The position numbers were made by a program, and so were the translations under genes. DNA of 64,000 bases from Sporosarcina jeotgali. Lineage in GTDB: Bacteria; Bacillota; Bacilli; Bacillales_A; Planococcaceae. The notes under the pieces were generated by a model that was not told the DNA's origin, made no database searches, and worked only from the letters and a program-made list of their open reading frames with translations. The stretch's first letter is position 1, and every line of letters starts with the position of its first letter. The stretch spans positions 1,283,001-1,347,000 of the forward strand of contig NZ_CP116341.1 of assembly GCF_033304595.1 (NCBI RefSeq), given 5' to 3'. Positions 58,480 to 64,000 of this stretch are shown here, in pieces.

Positions 58480-58908
58480 ATGCATATACCTACACTTTTG
58501 TGGACCTCGTTGTTTGCTGCGTTACTAACAGCATTGAGTCTAAAGTTCTTGAAAGTCTTTCACTTTGTTAAATGGTCACCAATTGGATGGTTCCGCAAAT
58601 GGAACATCCTTGCTACAGACTCTCCAATTGTAAAATGGGTTGTATTAATTATTGTTTTAAGCCTGCTATTCATGGTCCTTTACAGTGTTCTGCATTTCAC
58701 TGCAGGAATTCCGCCATCCATCACTTCGATATTGCTAGCCATTATCATTGTTTGTGCAGTGGAATGGACGATTTCACGACCTGCTTCTTTCGGATCTGCG
58801 TTCAAGTCGGTTTCAATCCCCTTTCTTTGCCTTGCGGCTATTATATCCAGGTTTGTTGCAGGTACTGCAATTTTTATGAAAAATGAACTGCCTAAGAATG
58901 CGAAATAG
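58480..58908 (+). CDS. yqhR: YqhR family membrane protein
   Basis: The 142-residue product has four hydrophobic helices with little else, and by position (yqhQ-yqhR-aroQ) and topology matches YqhR. The function is unknown. GGAGGG at 58467-58472 supports ATG 58480 over the in-frame TTG at 58459. Confidence 0.75.
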   Translation: MHIPTLLWTSLFAALLTALSLKFLKVFHFVKWSPIGWFRKWNILATDSPIVKWVVLIIVLSLLFMVLYSVLHFTAGIPPSITSILLAIIIVCAVEWTISRPASFGSAFKSVSIPFLCLAAIISRFVAGTAIFMKNELPKNAK

Positions 58909-58928
58909 GTTACCTCGTCAAAATGTTG

Positions 58929-58937
58929 TGATAAAAT
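58929..58937 (+). promoter_or_regulatory. Extended -10 promoter candidate for aroQ-pepP-efp
   Basis: TGATAAAAT is an extended -10 about 32 bp before aroQ. No good -35 is visible. Confidence 0.35.
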
Positions 58938-58968
58938 AGAAAGGAAAATGGCTGGGGGTTGATAGGCA

Positions 58969-59409
58969 GTGGATTTGTTGCTATTAAATGGACCTAATTT
59001 AAACAGATTAGGAAAACGGGAACCCGATGTTTATGGTCATGAAACACTCGAGGATATTGAAAGTCGTATTCGCGCGCTGTGCATGGATCATAATATCGGG
59101 TTGTCGTGTTTTCAATCGAACCATGAAGGTGCTTTGATCGACCGTATTCATCAAGCGGCAGACGATGGCACATACGGAATCGTATTTAACCCTGGTGCAT
59201 ACACGCATACTAGTATTGCTATTCGGGATGCTGTTGCATCTGTAAACTTACCAGTCGTGGAAGTACACATTTCGAATATACATAATCGAGAATCATTCAG
59301 GCAAAACTCTATGCTCGCTCCTGTATGTGCGGGACAAATTTCAGGATTAGGTACCGATGGCTATCTGTTGGGTGCGCTTGCATTAATTCGCAAAATGGAA
59401 AGGGAATGA
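58969..59409 (+). CDS. aroQ: Type II 3-dehydroquinate dehydratase
   Basis: AroQ dehydrates 3-dehydroquinate in the shikimate pathway. The 146-residue type II enzyme has LLLNGPNLNRLGKREPDVYG, QSNHEGALID, FNPGAYTHTS and EVHISNIHNRE, including the catalytic Arg, Tyr and His. The start is GTG at 58969. pepP begins at or just past its stop, so the two are co-transcribed. Confidence 0.97.
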   Translation: MDLLLLNGPNLNRLGKREPDVYGHETLEDIESRIRALCMDHNIGLSCFQSNHEGALIDRIHQAADDGTYGIVFNPGAYTHTSIAIRDAVASVNLPVVEVHISNIHNRESFRQNSMLAPVCAGQISGLGTDGYLLGALALIRKMERE

Positions 59410-59414
59410 TTAAT

Positions 59415-60473
59415 TTGAAACTTGCTAAACTTAGAGAATTGCTTGCAGAAAAAGAATTGGATGCATTATTCATTACAAGCGGATATAACCGCCGCTATAT
59501 GACTGGATTTACCGGGACTGCCGGTGCAGCAATCATTTCTAAAGATGATGCGGTATTCATTACCGACTTTAGATATATGGAGCAGGCAGCAGCACAAATC
59601 AAAGACTTCCGTATTGTACAACATGAAAAAACAATTATAGAAGAAGTTGCTAAGCAAGTTGAGCAGATGAAAGTAAAGCGTTTAGGATTTGAGAAAGAAG
59701 ACTTAACATTTGGGATGTACGAGCTGTATAAAAGTAAAGTGTCGGCTGAGCTCATTCCGACTGCAGGTCTTGTGGAAAAACTGCGGATCATTAAAACGCC
59801 TGAGGAATTAGAAGTTTTAAAGCAGGCTGCAAAAATTGCAGATGATGCATTTACACATATTTGCGGATTCATCAAAGCTGGGATGACAGAACTAGAGGTA
59901 TCAAACGAATTAGAGTTCTTTATGCGTAAACAAGGAGCGACATCATCATCATTTGATACAATAGTCGCTTCAGGCGTGCGGGGAGCACTTCCTCATGGTG
60001 TTGCGACTGACAAAAAAATTCAATCCGGAGAACTCGTGACATTGGATTATGGTGCGTTGTATAATGGATACATCTCTGACATAACGCGAACAGTGGCTGT
60101 CGGTGAACCATCGGGAAAAATGCGGGAAGTCTATGAGATAACCCTTGCTGCACAGAAATTAGCAGTTGAAGGCATTAAACCGGGGATGACCGGCATCCAG
60201 GCAGATGCGATTGCACGGGATTACATTGCTTCAAAAGGGTATGGTGAGGCGTTTGGTCATTCTACGGGTCACGGTATTGGTCTGGAAGTTCATGAAGCCC
60301 CTGGACTGTCCTTCCGCTCTGAAACAGTGCTGGAGCCTAATATGACGGTTACTGCTGAACCTGGAATCTACTTGCCGGGTATCGGAGGCGTAAGGATTGA
60401 AGACGATCTCGTAATCACAGAAAATGGTTGTGAACGGTTAACTCACTGTACAAAAGAACTGCAAATTTTATAA
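59415..60473 (+). CDS. pepP: Xaa-Pro aminopeptidase family M24 (YqhT/PepP)
   Basis: This metalloaminopeptidase removes N-terminal residues before proline. The 352-residue protein has the creatinase N domain and the M24 pita-bread fold with metal ligands in [41 protein letters not shown] and GVRIEDD. AAAGGGA near 59399 suits TTG 59415 ([10 protein letters not shown]); ATG 59406 is an alternative. efp follows by 20 bp, a pairing conserved in Firmicutes. Confidence 0.94.
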   Translation: MKLAKLRELLAEKELDALFITSGYNRRYMTGFTGTAGAAIISKDDAVFITDFRYMEQAAAQIKDFRIVQHEKTIIEEVAKQVEQMKVKRLGFEKEDLTFGMYELYKSKVSAELIPTAGLVEKLRIIKTPEELEVLKQAAKIADDAFTHICGFIKAGMTELEVSNELEFFMRKQGATSSSFDTIVASGVRGALPHGVATDKKIQSGELVTLDYGALYNGYISDITRTVAVGEPSGKMREVYEITLAAQKLAVEGIKPGMTGIQADAIARDYIASKGYGEAFGHSTGHGIGLEVHEAPGLSFRSETVLEPNMTVTAEPGIYLPGIGGVRIEDDLVITENGCERLTHCTKELQIL

Positions 60474-60493
60474 GAGCTATTGGAGGAAACAAG

Positions 60494-61051
60494 ATGATTT
60501 CAGTAAACGATTTTAAAACAGGTTTGACAATCGAAGTAGACGGCGATATTTGGCGCGTAATGGAATTCCAACACGTTAAACCAGGTAAAGGTGCTGCTTT
60601 TGTACGTTCAAAATTACGTAACTTGCGTTCAGGAAACGTGAACGAGAAAACGTTCCGTGCTGGAGAGAAAGTTGCGAAAGCACAAATTGACAATAAGCGT
60701 ATGCAATATCTTTATGCGAATGGTGACGATCACGTCTTCATGGATAACGAAAGTTTCGAGCAAATTGAATTGCCTGCAAAGCAAATTAAAGAAGAGTTGA
60801 ACTATTTGAAGGAAAACATGGAAGTGCACGTTATTCAATACAAAGAAGAAGTTCTTGGTGTTGAAGTACCTTCTACAGTGGTACTTGAAGTAGCTGAAAC
60901 TGAACCCGGTATTAAAGGCGACACTGCAAGCGGCGGTTCAAAACCAGCGAAACTTGAAACAGGCCTTACTGTACAAGTTCCATTCTTCGTAAATATCGGT
61001 GACAAACTTATCATCAACACAGAAGAAGGCGAATATGTTTCCCGCGCATAA
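60494..61051 (+). CDS. efp: Elongation factor P
   Basis: EF-P rescues ribosomes stalled at polyproline. The 185-residue protein has three beta domains, with the KOW-like N-domain carrying Lys32 in VKPGKGAAF, the residue modified in Bacillus EF-P. TTGGAGGAAAC precedes the ATG. It ends the aroQ-pepP-efp run at a strong terminator. Confidence 0.98.
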   Translation: MISVNDFKTGLTIEVDGDIWRVMEFQHVKPGKGAAFVRSKLRNLRSGNVNEKTFRAGEKVAKAQIDNKRMQYLYANGDDHVFMDNESFEQIELPAKQIKEELNYLKENMEVHVIQYKEEVLGVEVPSTVVLEVAETEPGIKGDTASGGSKPAKLETGLTVQVPFFVNIGDKLIINTEEGEYVSRA

Positions 61052-61086
61052 TCACATTGCTTTCTGAATTACTACAACTACTCTAT

Positions 61087-61126
61087 AAAAAGCTTGCCCA
61101 TTCAAATTGAATGGGCAAGCTTTTTT
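61087..61126 (+). terminator. Strong terminator between efp and the spoIIIA operon
   Basis: AAAAAGCTTGCCCATTC pairs with GAATGGGCAAGCTTTTTT around a 5-nt loop and continues into T. It cuts read-through from efp into spoIIIAC. Confidence 0.93.
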
Positions 61127-61154
61127 CATATTGTTTAATGCACGTGCGTATAGT
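61126..61154 (+). promoter_or_regulatory. Candidate sigma-E promoter of spoIIIAC-AH
   Basis: TCATATT (61126-61132) matches the sigma-E -35 (kmATATT) fully, and CGTATAGT (61147-61154) matches six of eight of the -10 (CATACAnT). Spacing is 14 bp. It lies 22 bp before the spoIIIAC start, directly after the efp terminator. In B. subtilis the sigma-E promoter is before spoIIIAA. Confidence 0.55.
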
Positions 61155-61176
61155 GAAACAGGAGGAGGATCGCCGG

Positions 61177-61386
61177 ATGGAATTGAATGACCTGCTGCGA
61201 ATTGCCGGCATCGGACTGGTTATCGGTTGTTTGCACATCTTTTTCGAACAGACAGGTAAGAAAGAGTTCTCTTTTTTCTTGTTTTTCATTGCTTATTTGT
61301 ACATCGCAGTTGAAATGATCCGCTTTTTGAAGATTTTCTTTACCGAAATCTCCGAGTTCTTCCAATGGCTTTCTTTGGCAATGTAA
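61177..61386 (+). CDS. spoIIIAC: Stage III sporulation protein AC
   Basis: SpoIIIAC is a small membrane part of the SpoIIIA-SpoIIQ channel between mother cell and forespore. The 69-residue product has two transmembrane helices and the family pattern IAGIGLVIGCLHIFFEQTGKKEF. GGAGGAGG at 61161-61168 gives ATG 61177. It is the first gene of the operon here; spoIIIAA and spoIIIAB, which normally precede it, are absent. Its stop shares a base with the spoIIIAD start (TAATG). Confidence 0.92.
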   Translation: MELNDLLRIAGIGLVIGCLHIFFEQTGKKEFSFFLFFIAYLYIAVEMIRFLKIFFTEISEFFQWLSLAM

Positions 61387-61763
61387 TGGCACTCCTTTTT
61401 CAATTACTCGCCGTTTTTTTGTTGCTGCTCATTATCCGTTTTGCAGTCCCGCAGTTGCATCCAATCTTGTATAGTGCCTTATATCTTTTCGTTTTTGCTT
61501 ATATCATGATGGAAGTTTTGATTCCGTTCATTAAAAAGTTAAGTGATATTTTTCACGGTGTTCCTGAGCCGTATGGGCAACTGTTATTAATGAGTGCATT
61601 CTTGTTTTTCATTTCAGAGTCGATTACACAGCATTTGTCTGAATCCGGATATTCATCGTTTGCAAACTTAGCTCAATTTGTAGTCAAAATTACCATCCTG
61701 TCCTTCTGGCTGCCTGAGCTCGTCAATCTCATACAGACACTCACTGCGCTCATAACGCCGTGA
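61386..61763 (+). CDS. spoIIIAD: Stage III sporulation protein AD
   Basis: SpoIIIAD is an integral membrane component of the same channel. The 125-residue product has about four helices, and its second half (FFISESITQHLSESGYSSFANLAQFVVKI) aligns with the conserved AEFGAQLTKDAG region of SpoIIIAD. The ATG at 61386 overlaps the spoIIIAC stop, though the local Shine-Dalgarno is poor, implying reinitiation. It is slightly shorter than the B. subtilis protein (133). Confidence 0.88.
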   Translation: MALLFQLLAVFLLLLIIRFAVPQLHPILYSALYLFVFAYIMMEVLIPFIKKLSDIFHGVPEPYGQLLLMSAFLFFISESITQHLSESGYSSFANLAQFVVKITILSFWLPELVNLIQTLTALITP

Positions 61764-61812
61764 ATGGGGGAGGATAACCATACTCGATTTCCTGCAATCA
61801 CTGCTTAGTGGA

Positions 61813-62673
61813 TTGGTTTATAGCTTCATCGTCGTACTGATCATTGCTCTGATGGCAACGGTTTTGAATTATTTGTTCCCTTCGTTCTCGGAGTGGACGA
61901 AGCAGCTGCTCTATATCGTGATTATTCTAGTAGTACTCCGTCCCGCGTTTGAACAGCTCCTGCTTATTCAGCAACTCATGAAGTCCATCGCCATGTTATT
62001 CGTTACGAGTTATCCGGTATTGACTGCAGGCATGGCAATTTCGGGAAATGCACTTAGCCTGCTGAACTTTCAGCCTGCGCTGCTGTTGTTTGCAAATGGA
62101 GCTGTGTTTTTTGCAGATAGATTGTTATTGCCTTTGGTCACGGCTGCGTTGCTGTTTGATATTGTTACACGGCTGAATCCCCTTATTTCGTATGCAAAGC
62201 TTTCGGACATGCTGCGGACAACTTTATTAGCTGCAGTTTCTTCCATTGTTGCAGCCTATTCAATTTTCATTACTGCAGGAGGGGCGGTTTCTTGGGGGAT
62301 TTCAGAAGCCGCAAGCGAACCGTTGAAAGAATTGATTCGACAGAACATCCCTTTCGTCGGTTCATTTGTGACGGACAGCATGGGAACCCTTGGACGCTAC
62401 TCGTCTGGGGCTGGATTCATGGTAGGAGGATGGCTGTTAGTTACATTATGGGGGATTGCCATATTACCTGTGGTGCAGACGCTGCTTCTGGCGTTTTTAT
62501 ATCGATGGTGTGCAGCTCTAATTGAACCGTTTACATCGATGGAACTATCGGATGTTTTGGATGATATCGGCCGATCTCTATTTGTTCTATGTGCCATTAC
62601 ATTCCTAATGATTTTTGCATTTGTCTATACGGTTCTGTTTTTTATCGTTTACGTGAAACTTTCAATTACTTAA
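61813..62673 (+). CDS. spoIIIAE: Stage III sporulation protein AE, N-terminally short, start codon unclear
   Basis: SpoIIIAE is the largest membrane protein of the SpoIIIA channel. From TTG 61813 it has 286 residues with about seven hydrophobic helices, matching the C-terminal three quarters of the family (LLRTTLLAAVSS-like, IPFVGSFVTDSMGTL). B. subtilis SpoIIIAE has about 399 residues with a signal peptide and an extracytoplasmic N-domain, missing here. The only good Shine-Dalgarno (GGGGGAGGAT, 61766-61775) is followed by in-frame ATA at 61780, not ATG, GTG or TTG. Start at ATA would give 297 residues. Confidence 0.78.
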   Translation: MVYSFIVVLIIALMATVLNYLFPSFSEWTKQLLYIVIILVVLRPAFEQLLLIQQLMKSIAMLFVTSYPVLTAGMAISGNALSLLNFQPALLLFANGAVFFADRLLLPLVTAALLFDIVTRLNPLISYAKLSDMLRTTLLAAVSSIVAAYSIFITAGGAVSWGISEAASEPLKELIRQNIPFVGSFVTDSMGTLGRYSSGAGFMVGGWLLVTLWGIAILPVVQTLLLAFLYRWCAALIEPFTSMELSDVLDDIGRSLFVLCAITFLMIFAFVYTVLFFIVYVKLSIT

Positions 62674-62688
62674 CGGACTTAGGGGGAG

Positions 62689-62853
62689 ATTTGGTATGAC
62701 AAATTTCTGATAGGTGTTGTTCTAATCTCAGTTCTCTCGGGGGTGTTGTCTATGATGCTGCCTGAATCCAGGAAAGAGGAATTTGGACATTTGGCTAAAC
62801 TGGCTGCTGGTATGTGGCTGTTACTGAATATCTTTTCATTTCTCAGGTTATAG
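62689..62853 (+). pseudogene. spoIIIAF: spoIIIAF remnant or minimal SpoIIIAF (membrane segment only)
   Basis: The frame encodes about 54 residues: WYDKFLIGVVLISVLSGVLSMMLPES, then a second hydrophobic helix ending NIFSFLRL. This matches only the N-terminal two-helix part of SpoIIIAF (about 206 residues in B. subtilis). No ATG, GTG or TTG sits at a useful distance from AGGGGGAG (62681-62688). The ATG that does (62696) is out of frame and reads MTNF-stop. The soluble C-domain is gone; only 78 bp separate this from spoIIIAG. It may be a pseudogene or use a non-standard start. Confidence 0.55.
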
Positions 62854-62931
62854 GGACCAGAATTTGTGCATACATTGTTTCATAGATGAACAGGCCCCCG
62901 GTCCTAAACAGACAGATGGAATGGTGATGTC

Positions 62932-63363
62932 ATGCAAAAACCGACTGGGAAAATGCAAGTGATCCTATTTATAGGAATCACGGTTCTCGTATTCATCTTA
63001 CTCAATCCACCCTGGAATTCAGATGGAGCGACGTCCGGGAAGTCCAATGAAAAGGAGGGGAACATCGAAACGACAGCACTCGAATCAGCACTGGAAAAGA
63101 TTGATGGAGTGGGGGAGGTTTCTATTTACCTTCATCCTCCAAAAGGAGCGAAAGAACAATCACCGCTTACGGATTATTTTACGAAGTCAGCGGACTCTAT
63201 CACAGACGAAGTGACGGGCGTACTTGTGGTGGCGGAAGGAGCTGGTAATCCAGGCCTTAAATCTGAACTCACAAGGATATTGGCTGCTGTCCTTCAACTA
63301 CCAGAACATCGAATTGTTATCGTTGAAATGACCAAAAGGGGGAACTATGATGAGAACAAATAA
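62932..63363 (+). CDS. spoIIIAG: Stage III sporulation protein AG, short ring-building domain
   Basis: SpoIIIAG forms a large ring of the feeding-tube channel. The 143-residue product has an N-terminal transmembrane helix (VILFIGITVLVFILL) and the ring-building motif domain split as LESALEKIDGVGEVSIYLH and GVLVVAEGAGNP..LPEHRIVIVEM. B. subtilis SpoIIIAG has about 229 residues; here the insertion between these halves is about 35 residues, far shorter. GGTGATGTC precedes the ATG. It overlaps spoIIIAH by 14 bp. Confidence 0.88.
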   Translation: MQKPTGKMQVILFIGITVLVFILLNPPWNSDGATSGKSNEKEGNIETTALESALEKIDGVGEVSIYLHPPKGAKEQSPLTDYFTKSADSITDEVTGVLVVAEGAGNPGLKSELTRILAAVLQLPEHRIVIVEMTKRGNYDENK

Positions 63364-63895
63364 ACGTACTGTATGGTTTTTAACACTAATGAGCCTTGTT
63401 GCTGTTATCTCGATTTACTATATTAAAGAGAAAGCACCCATGCCGTTCGACGGAATCTCCATTTTTTCAAGTGATATGACTGAAACGGCTGAAGTTCCGA
63501 AAAAGGGCTCATCCGATAAGCAAACTCCGGTGTTTGCAACGTCATATCTATTCGAAGAAATGCGGATGGAAGTCCGTGATGAGCGCAGTAAAAAGTCAGA
63601 ACAACTGAATGCGAAGATGACATCCCCTGATTATACTGCTGAAGAGAAGAACGAAGCATTCGAGGAAATGTCTGAGCTTAATAAACGAGATTCCGCGGAA
63701 GCGTTATTAGAATTGCAGATCAAGGCGCTCGGATATCCTGAAGCCTTTGTCCGAACAGAAGATGGTGATGTGAAAGTAACTGTGCTTTCAACTGAAGGAC
63801 ATTCTAAACAATTAGCAGATGAAATCACACAATATGTTCTTGCAAGCTGGGACGATGCTAAAAAAGTACAAGTCGATTTCACAGGTAATCAGTAA
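63350..63895 (+). CDS. spoIIIAH: Stage III sporulation protein AH
   Basis: SpoIIIAH binds SpoIIQ across the intermembrane space and forms part of the channel. The 181-residue product has one N-terminal transmembrane helix (VWFLTLMSLVAVISIYYI), a linker, then the YscJ/FliF-like domain (LFEEMRMEVRDERSKKSEQL; EALLELQIKALGYPEAFV; VQVDFTGNQ). AAGGGGGA at 63336-63343 favours ATG 63350 over ATG 63347. It ends the operon; accB would follow in B. subtilis but the window ends first. Confidence 0.92.
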   Translation: MRTNKRTVWFLTLMSLVAVISIYYIKEKAPMPFDGISIFSSDMTETAEVPKKGSSDKQTPVFATSYLFEEMRMEVRDERSKKSEQLNAKMTSPDYTAEEKNEAFEEMSELNKRDSAEALLELQIKALGYPEAFVRTEDGDVKVTVLSTEGHSKQLADEITQYVLASWDDAKKVQVDFTGNQ

Positions 63896-63901
63896 TCCGT
63901 T

Positions 63902-63928
63902 AAAGGCCCAAAATCCGGGTCTTTTTTT
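63902..63928 (+). terminator. Terminator after spoIIIAH
   Basis: AGGCCC pairs with GGGTCT across a 7-nt loop and is followed by TTTTTT. Nothing further is visible in the last 70 bp. Confidence 0.75.
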
Positions 63929-64000
63929 CTGTTTACAGATTTTTAGAGGAGAAATGGGGGTTAACTATTTCAAAATCCTTAAAAAACGTCTACTATAGAA

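Overview
This 64-kb window is a chromosomal stretch of a low-to-moderate GC, endospore-forming Bacillales bacterium. Gene order closely follows the dnaK-to-spoIIIA part of the Bacillus subtilis chromosome (dnaJ, prmA, rsmE, mtaB, rpsU, yqeZ, floA, yqfCD, phoH, pgpH, ybeY, dgkA, cdd, era, recO, ccpN, ppsR, dnaG, sigA, cccA, trmK, ispH, cshB, nfo, znuCB, zur, ispG, sodA, pbpA, rpmG, comGA-GG, gcvT-PA-PB, lipM, aroQ, pepP, efp, spoIIIA). A single-chain glycyl-tRNA synthetase, the sequence style and the local losses suggest the Planococcaceae (Sporosarcina-like). The family assignment is inference from memory, not a search. No phage, insertion sequence, CRISPR array, rRNA or tRNA gene was seen. 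The window is nearly all core genome.

Layout. 1-9.4 kb: heat-shock and protein/RNA-modification genes (dnaK end, dnaJ, prmA, rsmE, mtaB), deoC, rpsU with a strong promoter, then a NfeD-FloA-YqfB membrane-stress operon behind a near-ideal sigma-W promoter. 9.4-17 kb: yqfC-yqfD (sporulation), phoH, pgpH, ybeY, dgkA, cdd, era, recO. 17-18.5 kb: glyS on the minus strand behind a T-box riboswitch. 18.6-31 kb: ccpN-ppsR, dnaG-sigA, an acyl-CoA dehydrogenase, cytochrome c550, trmK-nif3, ispH, yqfQ, cshB-nfo. 31.6-33.7 kb: a zinc-uptake operon (znuC-znuB-zur) under an obvious Zur box. 33.7-46 kb: ispG, a Na/phosphate transporter where the Pst system might have been expected, sodA, a class B PBP, rpmG, and a lipoteichoic-acid synthase. 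46-51.7 kb: MBL hydrolase, comG pseudopilus operon, shikimate kinase. 51.7-56 kb: glycine riboswitch and glycine-cleavage operon, followed by lipM, which feeds lipoyl groups to that system. 58-61 kb: aroQ, pepP, efp.

The most unusual part is the end (61.1-63.9 kb). The spoIIIA operon, normally eight genes AA-AH, here starts directly at spoIIIAC, with its own candidate sigma-E promoter. SpoIIIAA (ATPase) and SpoIIIAB are absent from the locus. SpoIIIAE lacks its N-terminal extracytoplasmic region and has an ATA where the start codon is expected. SpoIIIAF is reduced to about 54 codons without a canonical start. SpoIIIAG has a much shortened insertion in its ring-building domain. This may be a minimal feeding-tube channel or an operon in decay. 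Other reductions are a 58-residue ComGG, an N-terminally short YqfC behind a 20-bp hairpin that covers its ribosome binding site, and a glycine riboswitch with only one intact aptamer.
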